39,199 nucleotides of DNA, taken from contig DUAN01000008.1 in assembly GCA_012960845.1 (NCBI GenBank), positions 1,922 through 41,120 on the forward strand. Reading direction: 5' to 3'. Below the pieces are notes generated by a model that saw only the letters and a program-made list of their open reading frames with translations, made no database searches and was not told the origin of the DNA. The position numbers and the translations under genes are program-made. This DNA is from Planctomycetota bacterium. GTDB taxonomy: Bacteria; Planctomycetota; UBA8108; UBA1146. This document shows, one piece after another, positions 8,396 through 17,244 of the stretch; position 1 is the first letter of the stretch; every line of letters begins with the position of its first letter.

Positions 8396-10852
8396 ATGAC
8401 TACTCATGGAATCAAATACATCGCCCTGCTGGTAGCTCTGGTATTGGGGTTATCGAGTTTTGGAACTGCACAAGTTGCTCCGCCTGATCTGATCAGTGTC
8501 GGGGGAGCGAGTGAAGGAATCACAGGAGCTGGAGTCCAGGGTGAGATCGAGTTCTTCTCGATCGATAATCCGAATGATCCCTTCTCCTCGGGCACTCTGG
8601 TAGTGGCCGGCCAAATGTGGATCATTCCCGCCAACCTGGTGGCAGACCTTCCTGCGAATCGTCTGACAATGTGGCAAATGATCCAGCAAGCTCCGCCTGA
8701 GGCGCTCGCCCTCGGTGAGACCGGACTGGTCAAGGGTGACAGCACCCTTCGTGGTCGTGGTGGAGCCATCGCCAGCCTTCTCGGCAATCAGATGCCGGAT
8801 GGACGAAATATCGCCGGTGACTTCTTCCTTCAGAAGGGTGCGGACTTCCTCACAGGAGAAGTCACCTACATCAGTTACGACCAGGGTTATCTGTGTATCA
8901 ATGGCGTTTCGGGCCAGGACGGCACCGGAACCATGGTCCGAATGAATGACCCCGATGGAATCCACTCGATTCAGAGTGGACCTGGGTGTAAGCCGGGAAT
9001 GTCCAACTGCACCCCGGATGTCCGGTTCGGCAATGACCCGGAAAACTACACCATGGTCTTCTCCAATGGATATCCGATGTGCATTCCCAGCACGGTCACC
9101 GGAGGTGCACGCACCACTGGTTCCGATGCTGACGGAAATGGCGATGAGTTCTGCCCCAACTACAACCGTGAAGGACCGGAACGGGGCAACGGAACCGAAG
9201 CGGTAGATTCTCGCTTCCAGGCGCCATTGCAACTCGGCGACACCGTGAGTGCCGAGGGTAATGTCGAAAACATCGACGGGGTCAGCTTCTTCTCCTGTCA
9301 TACTATGGTGAATGGACCTGCCATCACCTCACGCGATGACCCCGATCAACCCTCCTACATCATTGCGGATGAAGTGGAGTGGGATGCTCCTGGCTTCTCC
9401 AACGAGCGAGTCAAGGTGCTGCTGATCGGTTTCTCGACGCTGGATAGTTCGCAGGTCGATATTTTCGCCGTCGACCTTGACCCCGCGACACAAGAGGGTC
9501 ACGAGCGGTTGATGGGTAGTACCAGAAGTAACCCACTGACTATTAACCACGGAATCGGACAGGGTCGTGCCGGCATCTTCAAGATTGTCTACGATGTGGA
9601 CTTCCTCAAGGGAGCTCCTGTTACGATTCGTCGATCACCCTGTGTGAACCTGACCAACGCTGGATTTGATGTCTGCCCCCGGGGGGGAACCATCACCGAA
9701 GAGTTCGGACTACTGGCACCCATCACCCGTGATGTCCAGTTCCGTGCGATTCACGGCGAGACCCTCAATGAAGGAGTCGAAGCCTACAACATGCAGGGAG
9801 ATGCCTGGACTCATGACCAGTACCTCACTCCTGCGGGAATCGGCCATCCGGAATGGGATGAGATCGATCTCAATCGCATGTGGATGCCGCTGATCTTCGC
9901 CGGTGAAAACTGGAATCTGGATCGACGTCTTGGCCCTGGTGGTTGTCTCGATATGAACGGCGATGAGGTCGTCGATTGCGAAGACACCACAGTCACGCCG
10001 GTCGGAGACCTGCACCTCGATCCGTACCCCTACGGCGGTCTCAATCCGATGACTGGAATCATCGGTGGAAGTAATCTGCCGATTGGAGACGACTTTGAGG
10101 TCGATACGGTCCTGGGAGAGGACTGTGATAACGGTATCGATGACGATGGCGACCTTGCCATCGATTGCGAAGACATTGAATGTGATCTCTTTGCCGATTG
10201 TGTTCTTCTCGACCAAGCTGGCGGAGAGATCGGCGAGCTCGGTTTTTGTGGAGATGGCATCGACAACGACGGCGACAATCTGACTGACTGCTTTGATCCT
10301 GAGTGTGCTGGTTCTGCCGACTGTGTCGGAATCGGAGCCGTACTCGGGTTCACCTTCGTGCCAACTAACATGGAACGTATCTTTGGCTACTGGCCAATGG
10401 CATACCAGGATGTGGATGGCGATCCGCTCAACGGTGCGGAGACCCTGATCACCATGATCCCCTTCACAACGCCAGAAGGTGTGGTCACCTCCTACGCGAC
10501 CGATTTGAAGCCGGCGCCAGGCATTGCAGCAGACCTTCCGGCTCTCGTCGGGCCCTGTGAGGGCTTCAATGCTGCTCCAGCCGCTGCACTTCCGGGGGCC
10601 AATGGTATCGCCGTGGTGGCGGACACTGCCCTGATCATAGCGGAATCCGACATCGCCACCGACTCCGATGGAGATCAACTCACGATCACCTTCGGTGCTG
10701 GAACCGGCGGCGGAACGCTGCTGCTGGTTGGCGGAGATTATGTATACACCCCGGCGACAGGATTCGTCGGAAATGAAACATTTACCTTCACTGCGACTGA
10801 TGCACACGGTGGTGCTACCACCGGAAGCCTCAGTTTCCAGGTGGCGCTGTAG
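8396..10852 (+). CDS. Large secreted protein of unknown function, paralogue of the next gene
   Basis: 818 residues from ATG 8396, which follows AAGGGAG by about 10 bases and gives a normal signal peptide (residues 1-26, ending GTAQ). A GTG at 8288 in frame, with its own GGAGG, would add 36 residues before the signal and is less likely. Residues about 30-590 form a domain shared with the downstream protein: IPANLxxDxPANRxT near the start, then DQGYxxINGxxx, GYPxCIPS, DEFCPxxNRE, LTPxGxGHPEWDEI and WNLDRRLGxGGC. I do not recognise it as a named family. Two Cys/Asp-rich repeats of the NGIDDDGD and DGIDNDGD type (about 574-643) probably bind calcium. An Ig/cadherin-like domain ends the protein (about 724-818). 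It lacks the dockerin-like tail of its paralogue. Being divergent from the multicopper oxidase suggests a linked role, but nothing in the sequence proves it. Confidence 0.8.
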   Translation: MTTHGIKYIALLVALVLGLSSFGTAQVAPPDLISVGGASEGITGAGVQGEIEFFSIDNPNDPFSSGTLVVAGQMWIIPANLVADLPANRLTMWQMIQQAPPEALALGETGLVKGDSTLRGRGGAIASLLGNQMPDGRNIAGDFFLQKGADFLTGEVTYISYDQGYLCINGVSGQDGTGTMVRMNDPDGIHSIQSGPGCKPGMSNCTPDVRFGNDPENYTMVFSNGYPMCIPSTVTGGARTTGSDADGNGDEFCPNYNREGPERGNGTEAVDSRFQAPLQLGDTVSAEGNVENIDGVSFFSCHTMVNGPAITSRDDPDQPSYIIADEVEWDAPGFSNERVKVLLIGFSTLDSSQVDIFAVDLDPATQEGHERLMGSTRSNPLTINHGIGQGRAGIFKIVYDVDFLKGAPVTIRRSPCVNLTNAGFDVCPRGGTITEEFGLLAPITRDVQFRAIHGETLNEGVEAYNMQGDAWTHDQYLTPAGIGHPEWDEIDLNRMWMPLIFAGENWNLDRRLGPGGCLDMNGDEVVDCEDTTVTPVGDLHLDPYPYGGLNPMTGIIGGSNLPIGDDFEVDTVLGEDCDNGIDDDGDLAIDCEDIECDLFADCVLLDQAGGEIGELGFCGDGIDNDGDNLTDCFDPECAGSADCVGIGAVLGFTFVPTNMERIFGYWPMAYQDVDGDPLNGAETLITMIPFTTPEGVVTSYATDLKPAPGIAADLPALVGPCEGFNAAPAAALPGANGIAVVADTALIIAESDIATDSDGDQLTITFGAGTGGGTLLLVGGDYVYTPATGFVGNETFTFTATDAHGGATTGSLSFQVAL

Positions 10853-10898
10853 AACGCGATAATATTGGCAATGTGGAATAAACAGGAGAGTGGACAAC

Positions 10899-13800
10899 AT
10901 GTTCAACGATAAGAATAGAAAGAAGGGTAGGATGACATCTCTCACGAGATCCTTTGCCCTGCTGTGTTCGATTGCGATGATTTTCGCAGCGGGAACAGCA
11001 CAAGGCCAGGTTAGCGAAAGCCCGCCACCGACTTCTCAGGGAGTCGTGGTGTTGGGTGAAATTGAGCACATCTTTGTCGACAATATGGCGGATATGTTCT
11101 CAGCAGGTTGGATCATCGCAGACGGTACTGCGGTCAGAATCCCTGCGAACCTTCTCATCGACACTCCAGCCAACCGGATGACCCTTCGGGATCTGATGGA
11201 TATGGCTCCGGCAGATTGTCGTGCCAACGGTGAATCCGGGCTTGCCAACACCGATGAGTGCATCCGAAGCAAGGGCCTCCAGGGAGGTGGCTTTCAGGCG
11301 ATCTGTAACCGTCAGCCGGATGGGTTCACCATCGCCGGTGATGTGTTCATCAACAAATCGCTGGTCGGAAACGTCGAAGGTGGGATTCTGCCAACGACTC
11401 TCGGCGGCTACGTTTCTTATGTCGATTACGACCAGGGCTACATGGTGATCAACGGTGCCATGAATGCGAGACCATCCGCCGATGGCGGTACCGACAAGAA
11501 AGGTGTCATCTGTCGGATCAACGACCCCGAAAGCCGTCAGACGGTTCAGTCTGGACTCGGCTGTGATCCCGCAAACGCTGGAAACTGCAGCCCAGACGAG
11601 CGCTTCTGCGTCGATCCGGACAATTATTCGATGACTTTTGCGACCGGTTATCCGGTTTGCATTCCCAGCAGCGATGTTTCTGCACCCGAGCGTACTGACG
11701 GTGCCGACTCCATCACGGGAGAGGGCGACGAGTTCTGCCCGATGTGGAATCGCGAATGGGAAGGACCTCGGGAGAGGACCGTTCCCGACTCGAGATTCTT
11801 CGTTCCGATAGTTGCCGGAGATCCGATCGGTCTCGAAGGAAACTACGAAGTAGTCAACGGTGTACGCTTTTTCTCGACCTATGGTGGAACGGTCCAGTAT
11901 GGTCTCAAGACCCATGATCGACAGGACCAGCCGGATCACATGATCTGGGCTGAAGTGGAGCAGGACACTCCTCCCTTCGATAACGCCAGGATCAAGTCGA
12001 TCTGCATCGCATTCACGACTCTCGATACTTCCTGGGTGGACTTTTACAAGATCCACAAGGATCCAGTTTCTGGCGAAGATATCGAGTACCCATGGGGTTC
12101 ATCGGTCGGAAACATAGGTACCAGGTTCCATGGAATGCCGCCCAATGCTGGTGGCATCATGAAGGTCATCTACGATATCGATTTCCTGCTGGGAGCTCCT
12201 GTCAGAACCGGATACAGCCCCTGCCAGAACCTGCAAAACGCTGGCTTCATTGTCTGCCCCAATGGTGGAACTTTTGAAGAAGAAGTCGAAGTCTCGATGC
12301 CGATTCACAGGGAGATGGTCGGCTACTCTCGCCACCGTTCGGAACTGGCTCCAGGCATCTTCCCGGTCGATATGCTAGGCCGAGAGGCCCAGCACGGCAT
12401 GTACCTGACCCCCTCGGGAGTCGGGCACCCGGAATTTGTCGAGATCAACCTCAACAAGTCTTCTTTCCCCTTCGTTTTCGACGGGATTCCGTGGAATATC
12501 GATCGACGCCTTGGTGTCGGTGGTTGCCCGGAAATTGGCGGAGCGTTGGCCTGTGAAGATCCTGCCTCGGTTCCCATCGGCACCTTCGGCCTGGATCCGT
12601 TCCCGGCCTCGGGAGATCCCGATTGGGTCCAGCACACGATCAATAACGGCTTCCCGATCTTCGGAGCGGAGCGACTCAGCGCTTATCATCCGTTTGGTCT
12701 CGATAATTTTGCACCGCAATATGGAGCCGATGCTCCTGCGCGTCAATTCCCTCCCGCTCCCGATGGATTGCAGGGAATCGCCTGTGACGGTACCAACGTC
12801 GGACCTTTCGCCGCCAGCGACGCTCTACTGGCGACCGAGGATACTGCGACTGCGATAGCAACGGCTGATCTTCTCAGCAATGACACCGATCCCGACAATG
12901 ACAGACTCGAGGTCTTCATGGTCGAGGAAACCAGTCTCAATGGTGGATCTGTCAGTTCCGACGGTACCCTGGTGACCTTCCAGTCCGCTCAGGATTACCA
13001 CGGTCCGGATGAGTTCTACTACAGTGTGACCGACGGTCACGGTGGAATTTCAAGAGGCACGGTCTCCGTGACGATTTCTTCGGTCAACGACAATCCAGTC
13101 GCTCAGATCGATGAGATCACCATGTCTTCGGCAGTTGCCTACGCCTTCACCGATGCCGATCTGCTCGCCAATGATCACGATGTGGATGGGGATCCGATGG
13201 CGATCACCTCCATCACCCAGATCTCTCCAACAACTTCTCCGGGAACCGTCACCTTGACCGGTCCGGGTCTGTGGAGTTTCCTTGCGACCGGTCCCGGGCT
13301 CAGTGCTTGGTCCTACACCGTGGAGGACGGCGTCGGAGGATCTGCCGTCAATGTGGTGCGTTTCTGGGTCGACAATGCGGCTCCTAGCGCTGTTGACGAT
13401 CTTGCAACCCTCGACGAGGATACCCCTGCGACCATCAACGTATTGCTGAATGACAGCGATGCCGACCTGGATACACTGTCGATCAGCTCTGTTTCTGCTG
13501 CACTGCAGGGAACTGTGGAGATCGTCTTTGGTAGCAGTCTCCTCTACACTCCCGATCTCGACTCCAACGGTACCGATTCCTTCTCCTACACCGTCACCGA
13601 TGGAAAAGGGACAGAAGCGACCGCCACCGTGACCTTGACGATCAACCCGATCAATGATGCTCCTCGATTGTCCAATGATGCGGTCTCGACGCTGGAAGAT
13701 ACCTCTGTGGATATCCCGGTGCTGGCCAATGATTACGATCCTGAGGGTCACAACATGACGGTGTCGATCCCGACCACTGCAGCCTTCGACGGAACCATCA

Positions 13801-15404
13801 CGCTGCTCGCAGGTGGGGTACTTCGGTTCACTCCGTTGCCTAACTCTGCAATCGGGCTTCCGGCGAACTTCCAGTACATCGTTACCGATGAACTGGGAGC
13901 CTTCAGTACCGCACTCGTAGATGTTCTGGTGATTCCGGTGAACGATCAGCCCGTGACAGGGATTGATACTGTCCTGTTGCTGGAAGACACCGCTACCACC
14001 TTGAACGTACTGCTCAATGACGTCGATGTGGACGGAGATCAACTCCGGATCAGTTCAGTCACACCTCCTGTCAACTTCCCCGGTACTGTTACCTGGGATG
14101 TCAACGGCAATGTGACCATCTCTCCAGATCCAGATGCTTCTTCGCTCACTCCAATGCTGATCAGCTATGTGGCTACGGATGGAGCACTGGAAGACACCGG
14201 AACGATCAGCGTGGTGATCCTGCCGGTCAACGACGCTCCGGAGGCTAGCGACGATCTGGGTAACACCATGCTGGAGGATAACTCCATCGACATCGATGTA
14301 TTGGCGAACGATACCGATGTTGACGCAGGCGACACCCTCCAGGTGGCTTCGGTGACTCAGGGAATCAGAGGCGTCTCGAGTCTGCTCGCTAACGGATTGG
14401 TTCGTTACACTCCCAACCCGAACGAGCACGGGCAGGACCTGTTCACATACACCATGCACGATGGCGCTGGTGGACAGTCGACTGCAACGGTTGCCGTGAC
14501 CATCGAGGCCGTCAATGACGTGCCCGTGGCTGGCACACTTTCGGTACTCCCGATGGCCGAGGATGGAACTCGTATTATCACTGCAGCGCTGCTTCTGTCA
14601 GTAGCAAGTGACGCAGATGGGGACCCACTACGGATCACAAATGTGGGACAACCGATCAATGGCCTGGTCACGATCGATACCGATGCGAGAAACAACATCA
14701 CGGCAGTGATCTACCACCCGAACGCCAACTACCACGGATCGGATGTATTCAGTTACGCTGTGACCGATGATATGATCGAAGGGGGAACTCTCAGCAGCAG
14801 TTCCAGTTCAGTGACGCTCAACATCCTGCCGGTGAACGATGCTCCGGTTGCGATCAATGATGCGAATCTGTCTGTTACTGGCGGAGAACTCCTCGCCATT
14901 GCGCCTCTGGCTAACGATTCAGACCCCGACGGTGATCCGCTCACACTGGCAAGTCTGGCCAGCGGACCGTTCCACGGTTTGGCTGTGATCAATCCGGATG
15001 GCACTCTCGATTACACTGCAGACGACAACTTCGATGGCAGCGATACGATTCTGTACGTGGTCAGCGACGGTCACGGAGGAACCGCGACAGCGAGTATCGT
15101 GATCAGTGTCACTGCACCGCCAATCACCGCACTGGCGGTGATCCGTGGCGATGCGAACATCGACGGCCATCTGGACGTCTCCGACCCGGTCGAAACGGTT
15201 CTATACCTGTTTGATGCGGATCCGGTGGCTTGCTTGCTGGCTCTCGATTCCAACGACGATGAACTGGTTGATCTGGGAGACATCATCTTCTCCCTCAACA
15301 ACCTCTTCAGTACCGGTGCCGATCCGGCTGCGCCGTTCCCCTTCTGTGGTCTTGATCCGACCACTGGAGCCTTGCCATGTGCAGGATTCGGCCTCTGCGA
15401 CTGA
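10899..15404 (+). CDS. Very large secreted protein: paralogous N-domain, eight cadherin/Ig-like repeats, dockerin-like end
   Basis: 1501 residues from ATG 10899. AGGAG at 10884-10888 is well spaced for this ATG and too close for the GTG at 10890. A signal peptide ends near GTAQG. Residues to about 630 match the preceding protein along their length (IPANLLIDTPANRMT, DYDQGYMVINGA, GYPVCIPS, DEFCPMWNRE, LTPSGVGHPEF, WNIDRRLGVGGC), so the two arose by tandem duplication. About 633-1404 are eight repeats of roughly 95 residues, most of them separated by VNDxP or INDAP and containing EDT, LxNDxDxDGD and FxYxVTDGxG; this is the cadherin-like, calcium-binding tandem type of bacterial adhesins. Residues about 1413-1501 are a dockerin-like double EF-hand with the shared Cys-rich tail. 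The gene starts 46 bases after its neighbour, probably in one transcript, and is followed by a good terminator. Function unknown; an adhesive or scaffold role is inferred. Confidence 0.85.
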   Translation: MFNDKNRKKGRMTSLTRSFALLCSIAMIFAAGTAQGQVSESPPPTSQGVVVLGEIEHIFVDNMADMFSAGWIIADGTAVRIPANLLIDTPANRMTLRDLMDMAPADCRANGESGLANTDECIRSKGLQGGGFQAICNRQPDGFTIAGDVFINKSLVGNVEGGILPTTLGGYVSYVDYDQGYMVINGAMNARPSADGGTDKKGVICRINDPESRQTVQSGLGCDPANAGNCSPDERFCVDPDNYSMTFATGYPVCIPSSDVSAPERTDGADSITGEGDEFCPMWNREWEGPRERTVPDSRFFVPIVAGDPIGLEGNYEVVNGVRFFSTYGGTVQYGLKTHDRQDQPDHMIWAEVEQDTPPFDNARIKSICIAFTTLDTSWVDFYKIHKDPVSGEDIEYPWGSSVGNIGTRFHGMPPNAGGIMKVIYDIDFLLGAPVRTGYSPCQNLQNAGFIVCPNGGTFEEEVEVSMPIHREMVGYSRHRSELAPGIFPVDMLGREAQHGMYLTPSGVGHPEFVEINLNKSSFPFVFDGIPWNIDRRLGVGGCPEIGGALACEDPASVPIGTFGLDPFPASGDPDWVQHTINNGFPIFGAERLSAYHPFGLDNFAPQYGADAPARQFPPAPDGLQGIACDGTNVGPFAASDALLATEDTATAIATADLLSNDTDPDNDRLEVFMVEETSLNGGSVSSDGTLVTFQSAQDYHGPDEFYYSVTDGHGGISRGTVSVTISSVNDNPVAQIDEITMSSAVAYAFTDADLLANDHDVDGDPMAITSITQISPTTSPGTVTLTGPGLWSFLATGPGLSAWSYTVEDGVGGSAVNVVRFWVDNAAPSAVDDLATLDEDTPATINVLLNDSDADLDTLSISSVSAALQGTVEIVFGSSLLYTPDLDSNGTDSFSYTVTDGKGTEATATVTLTINPINDAPRLSNDAVSTLEDTSVDIPVLANDYDPEGHNMTVSIPTTAAFDGTITLLAGGVLRFTPLPNSAIGLPANFQYIVTDELGAFSTALVDVLVIPVNDQPVTGIDTVLLLEDTATTLNVLLNDVDVDGDQLRISSVTPPVNFPGTVTWDVNGNVTISPDPDASSLTPMLISYVATDGALEDTGTISVVILPVNDAPEASDDLGNTMLEDNSIDIDVLANDTDVDAGDTLQVASVTQGIRGVSSLLANGLVRYTPNPNEHGQDLFTYTMHDGAGGQSTATVAVTIEAVNDVPVAGTLSVLPMAEDGTRIITAALLLSVASDADGDPLRITNVGQPINGLVTIDTDARNNITAVIYHPNANYHGSDVFSYAVTDDMIEGGTLSSSSSSVTLNILPVNDAPVAINDANLSVTGGELLAIAPLANDSDPDGDPLTLASLASGPFHGLAVINPDGTLDYTADDNFDGSDTILYVVSDGHGGTATASIVISVTAPPITALAVIRGDANIDGHLDVSDPVETVLYLFDADPVACLLALDSNDDELVDLGDIIFSLNNLFSTGADPAAPFPFCGLDPTTGALPCAGFGLCD

Positions 15405-15430
15405 TTATCAGTCAGCGTAGACCATCGGTT

Positions 15431-15469
15431 CAGGGCTCGCGGGAGACTCCCGTGGGCCCTGATTTTTTG
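15431..15469 (+). terminator. Rho-independent terminator of the 10899 gene
   Basis: A GC-rich stem of about 14 bp (two G-T pairs) with a 3-base loop near 15445-15447 is followed directly by a run of six T at 15463-15468. This is the most classical terminator in the window. Confidence 0.85.
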
Positions 15470-15629
15470 TCCGGATGATCTGTTGGATTCCGAAGATGGG
15501 GGAAGGTGGGGTACATCGACGGTGAAGGACGGTAGTCGGGCTCTGACGAGGTCGACGAGGTCGACAAGTGCGCCCGGATCGGTAGATCCGGTGGCTGACA
15601 CGGCTGAATTTCCGGATTTGCTGGGGGCG

Positions 15630-15638
15630 TGTTATACT
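15630..15638 (+). promoter_or_regulatory. Extended -10 promoter ahead of the DUF1573 gene
   Basis: TGTTATACT at 15630-15638 reads as TGn plus TATACT (5 of 6 matches to TATAAT). No good -35 lies at the right distance, as is usual for extended -10 promoters. The start codon is about 140 bases downstream. Confidence 0.4.
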
Positions 15639-15778
15639 TCCCCAGGTTCCTGCGGTCGTGCTGTAGTATCGCTGGGAGTGCCGATGGACTGTGGATGGTG
15701 TAGATCCGCATGGTGTAGATAAGCAACGAAGAATGAACGGCTGATAATTCTGGCCAAGACGAAGAGGCGAGTGAAGCG

Positions 15779-16864
15779 ATGAAAAGAACTGCTACGATGA
15801 CCGGCCTGCTGATCCTGCTGGGGGCTGGAGTGCTCTTGCAAGGAAGCGCCAGTTCTGGTGGATGGGTGGCGGGCGCCACTTATCCGGCGGGGCCACAGAT
15901 CGTCTGTGACGCGCCGTTAGCGGAGTGGGGCGAACTGATCAAGGGATCGCCATACCAGCATGTCTTCGAGATCAGGAATCCTGGGGATCAAGTATTGATC
16001 ATCCAGAAGGTCAACGGCACCTGAGGATGCCTGGTCGCCGATCATGACGACCAGATCCCCCCCGGTGGGGTGGGAACCGTGACCGTGACACTCGACGCAA
16101 AGAAAGCTCGTGGAAAGAACATCACCAAGACCGTGACCGTCTTCTCGAATGATCCTGAAAATCCCGAGTACAAACTCAGTATCAAGGGAACCATCCTGGA
16201 GATTCTCGAGACCCGGCCGCTGGCACTGAAACTGCAGGGTCTGGCCGGGGGTGACCTTTCCAACTCCTTCACCTTCACTGCAGGTTCCCCTCTCGATGTC
16301 GAGATCGTCGAGATCAAGTCGCGCGGATCGTTGCTGGATATCGGCGAACTGGAAGAGGTGATAGTGGGTCGGGAATGGAACCTGTCCCTCACTGCCAAGG
16401 CCAATGCCCGTCCGGCGCTGATCAAGGAAAAACTCGTGATGGAGGTCCTGACCAGTGACGGCGAGGAACGAACCCTTGATTTCCTGGTCCAGGTGGATCA
16501 TCGCCCACGGATCGTGCTCCAACCGAAACAAAATTTGAAGTTTCTCAACCGAGAGACGAGCAAGTTACTCGGCGGAGGCGAGCCGTTGGAGAAGAGCATC
16601 CTGGTGACCGGGGGAGACAAGACTGTCGAGTTCGAGGTGACCGGAGTTCTACTCGATCCAAAGATTGCCGATGCATTCCAGACCAGGATCGAGGTCGTCT
16701 CTCCTCAGAAGAGCTATCGGGTCTGGGTCACCTTGTCGGAGTATCAGAGCAAGCCCACGGTGCTGGGAAAACTGAAGATTCAGACCAATGATAAAGTTCG
16801 CAGCGAGATCTCGGTGTGGGTGATGGGGCAATTCCGCCAGGCGGCCAAGAAAACGAGCCGCTGA
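15779..16864 (+). CDS. Secreted DUF1573 protein with an in-frame UGA at the conserved Cys: candidate selenoprotein
   Basis: Read through one TGA (16022-16024), the frame runs 361 residues from ATG 15779. Residues 1-26 are a signal peptide. The DUF1573 domain (an Ig-like, ASH-type fold) follows: EWGELIKGSPYQHVFEIRNP, then QKVNGT, then UGA as residue 82, then GCLVADHDDQIPPGG and TVTVFSNDPENPEY. In this family the site reads SCGC or TCGC before LVA/TVA, so the UGA stands exactly for the first Cys of CGC. The homology runs unbroken on both sides in the same frame. Genes nearby use TGA as a normal stop, so the code is standard. A hairpin starts at the base after the UGA. Selenocysteine at a redox pair (U82, C84) is the best reading. 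A nonsense mutation or a sequencing error that split the gene is the alternative; then 15779-16024 and 16070-16864 would be fragments. The rest (about 125-361) is a C-terminal region of beta-strand type with no motif I recognise. The gene stands alone between terminators. Confidence 0.7.
16022..16058 (+). promoter_or_regulatory. SECIS-like hairpin directly after the in-frame UGA
   Basis: The UGA occupies 16022-16024. From the next base, GGAT (16025-16028) can pair with ATCC (16055-16058), and CTGGTCG (16031-16037) pairs perfectly with CGACCAG (16048-16054), leaving two unpaired bases on the 5' side and a 10-base loop (16038-16047). One more C-G pair inside the loop would leave an apical loop beginning with G, 16 bases after the UGA. 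Bacterial SECIS elements are such hairpins inside the coding region just 3' of the UGA, bound by SelB. The loop does not copy the E. coli fdhF loop, so this is a structural match only. Confidence 0.5.
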
Positions 16865-17244
16865 ATCCTCAGAGAAGTTAGGTGATGGCAAGGACGCCGG
16901 GGAACCTGATCAGGTTCCCCGGCGTCCTCTTTGTAGAGGAGTGTCGTTGCGGCCGATACGGCCAGACGGGGGAACTCGAGTCGATGGGGGAACTCGAGGA
17001 GGATCAGCGATCGCGAGTCGTATCACTCACGAGCATCCAGGGAGACCTGTCAGGCCTGTCTCTCCTGTCATGGTGCTGCACGAGAATCGCCAATCCTGTC
17101 AGTTTTTGAAATTGCTGTCCTGCTCTCACCCGAAGTAGGATAATCGAAACAGATCTCATTGTTTCTGGCGGTCCGGGGATGCCAGGGTTTGAGTTTATTG
17201 AAACGGCTATTCGGTAACTATCTACCGATACACTTGGAGCACCG
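16865..17244. other. Intergenic region with terminator and an 18-bp near-tandem duplication
   Basis: No gene is supported. After the terminator at 16891-16931 the 13-base word GGGGGAACTCGAG occurs at 16968-16980 and 16986-16998. Near 17137-17146 TAGGATAAT resembles a -10 box with TTGCTG 18 bp upstream as a weak -35, a possible promoter for the FG-GAP gene. The remainder shows nothing recognisable. Confidence 0.4.
16891..16931 (+). terminator. Terminator of the DUF1573 gene
   Basis: 16891-16928 is a perfect 38-base palindrome (19-bp arms, TGATCA at the centre), followed by CTTT. It lies 27 bases after the stop codon. It is symmetric and could stop transcription from either side. Confidence 0.75.

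Larger units (their letters stand above)
15405..15778. other. Intergenic region with terminator, promoter and short duplications
   Basis: No gene is visible. The stretch holds the terminator of the upstream gene, a tandem 9-bp duplication (unit CGAGGTCGA at 15547-15564), an extended -10 promoter near 15630, and two copies of ATGGTGTAGAT (15695-15705 and 15710-15720) in the leader of the DUF1573 gene. Confidence 0.5.

Noticed and set aside
11100-12056. Open frame of 318 codons on the minus strand, and a similar one at 13050-14042
   Set aside because: Both mirror the conserved N-domain and cadherin-like repeats of the plus-strand gene; the translations are low in complexity and lack domains.
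16022-16024. TGA read as Trp through an alternative genetic code
   Set aside because: Several genes in the window end in TGA at the expected C-terminus (16864, 31618, 33086, 39098), and the family has Cys, not Trp, at this place.
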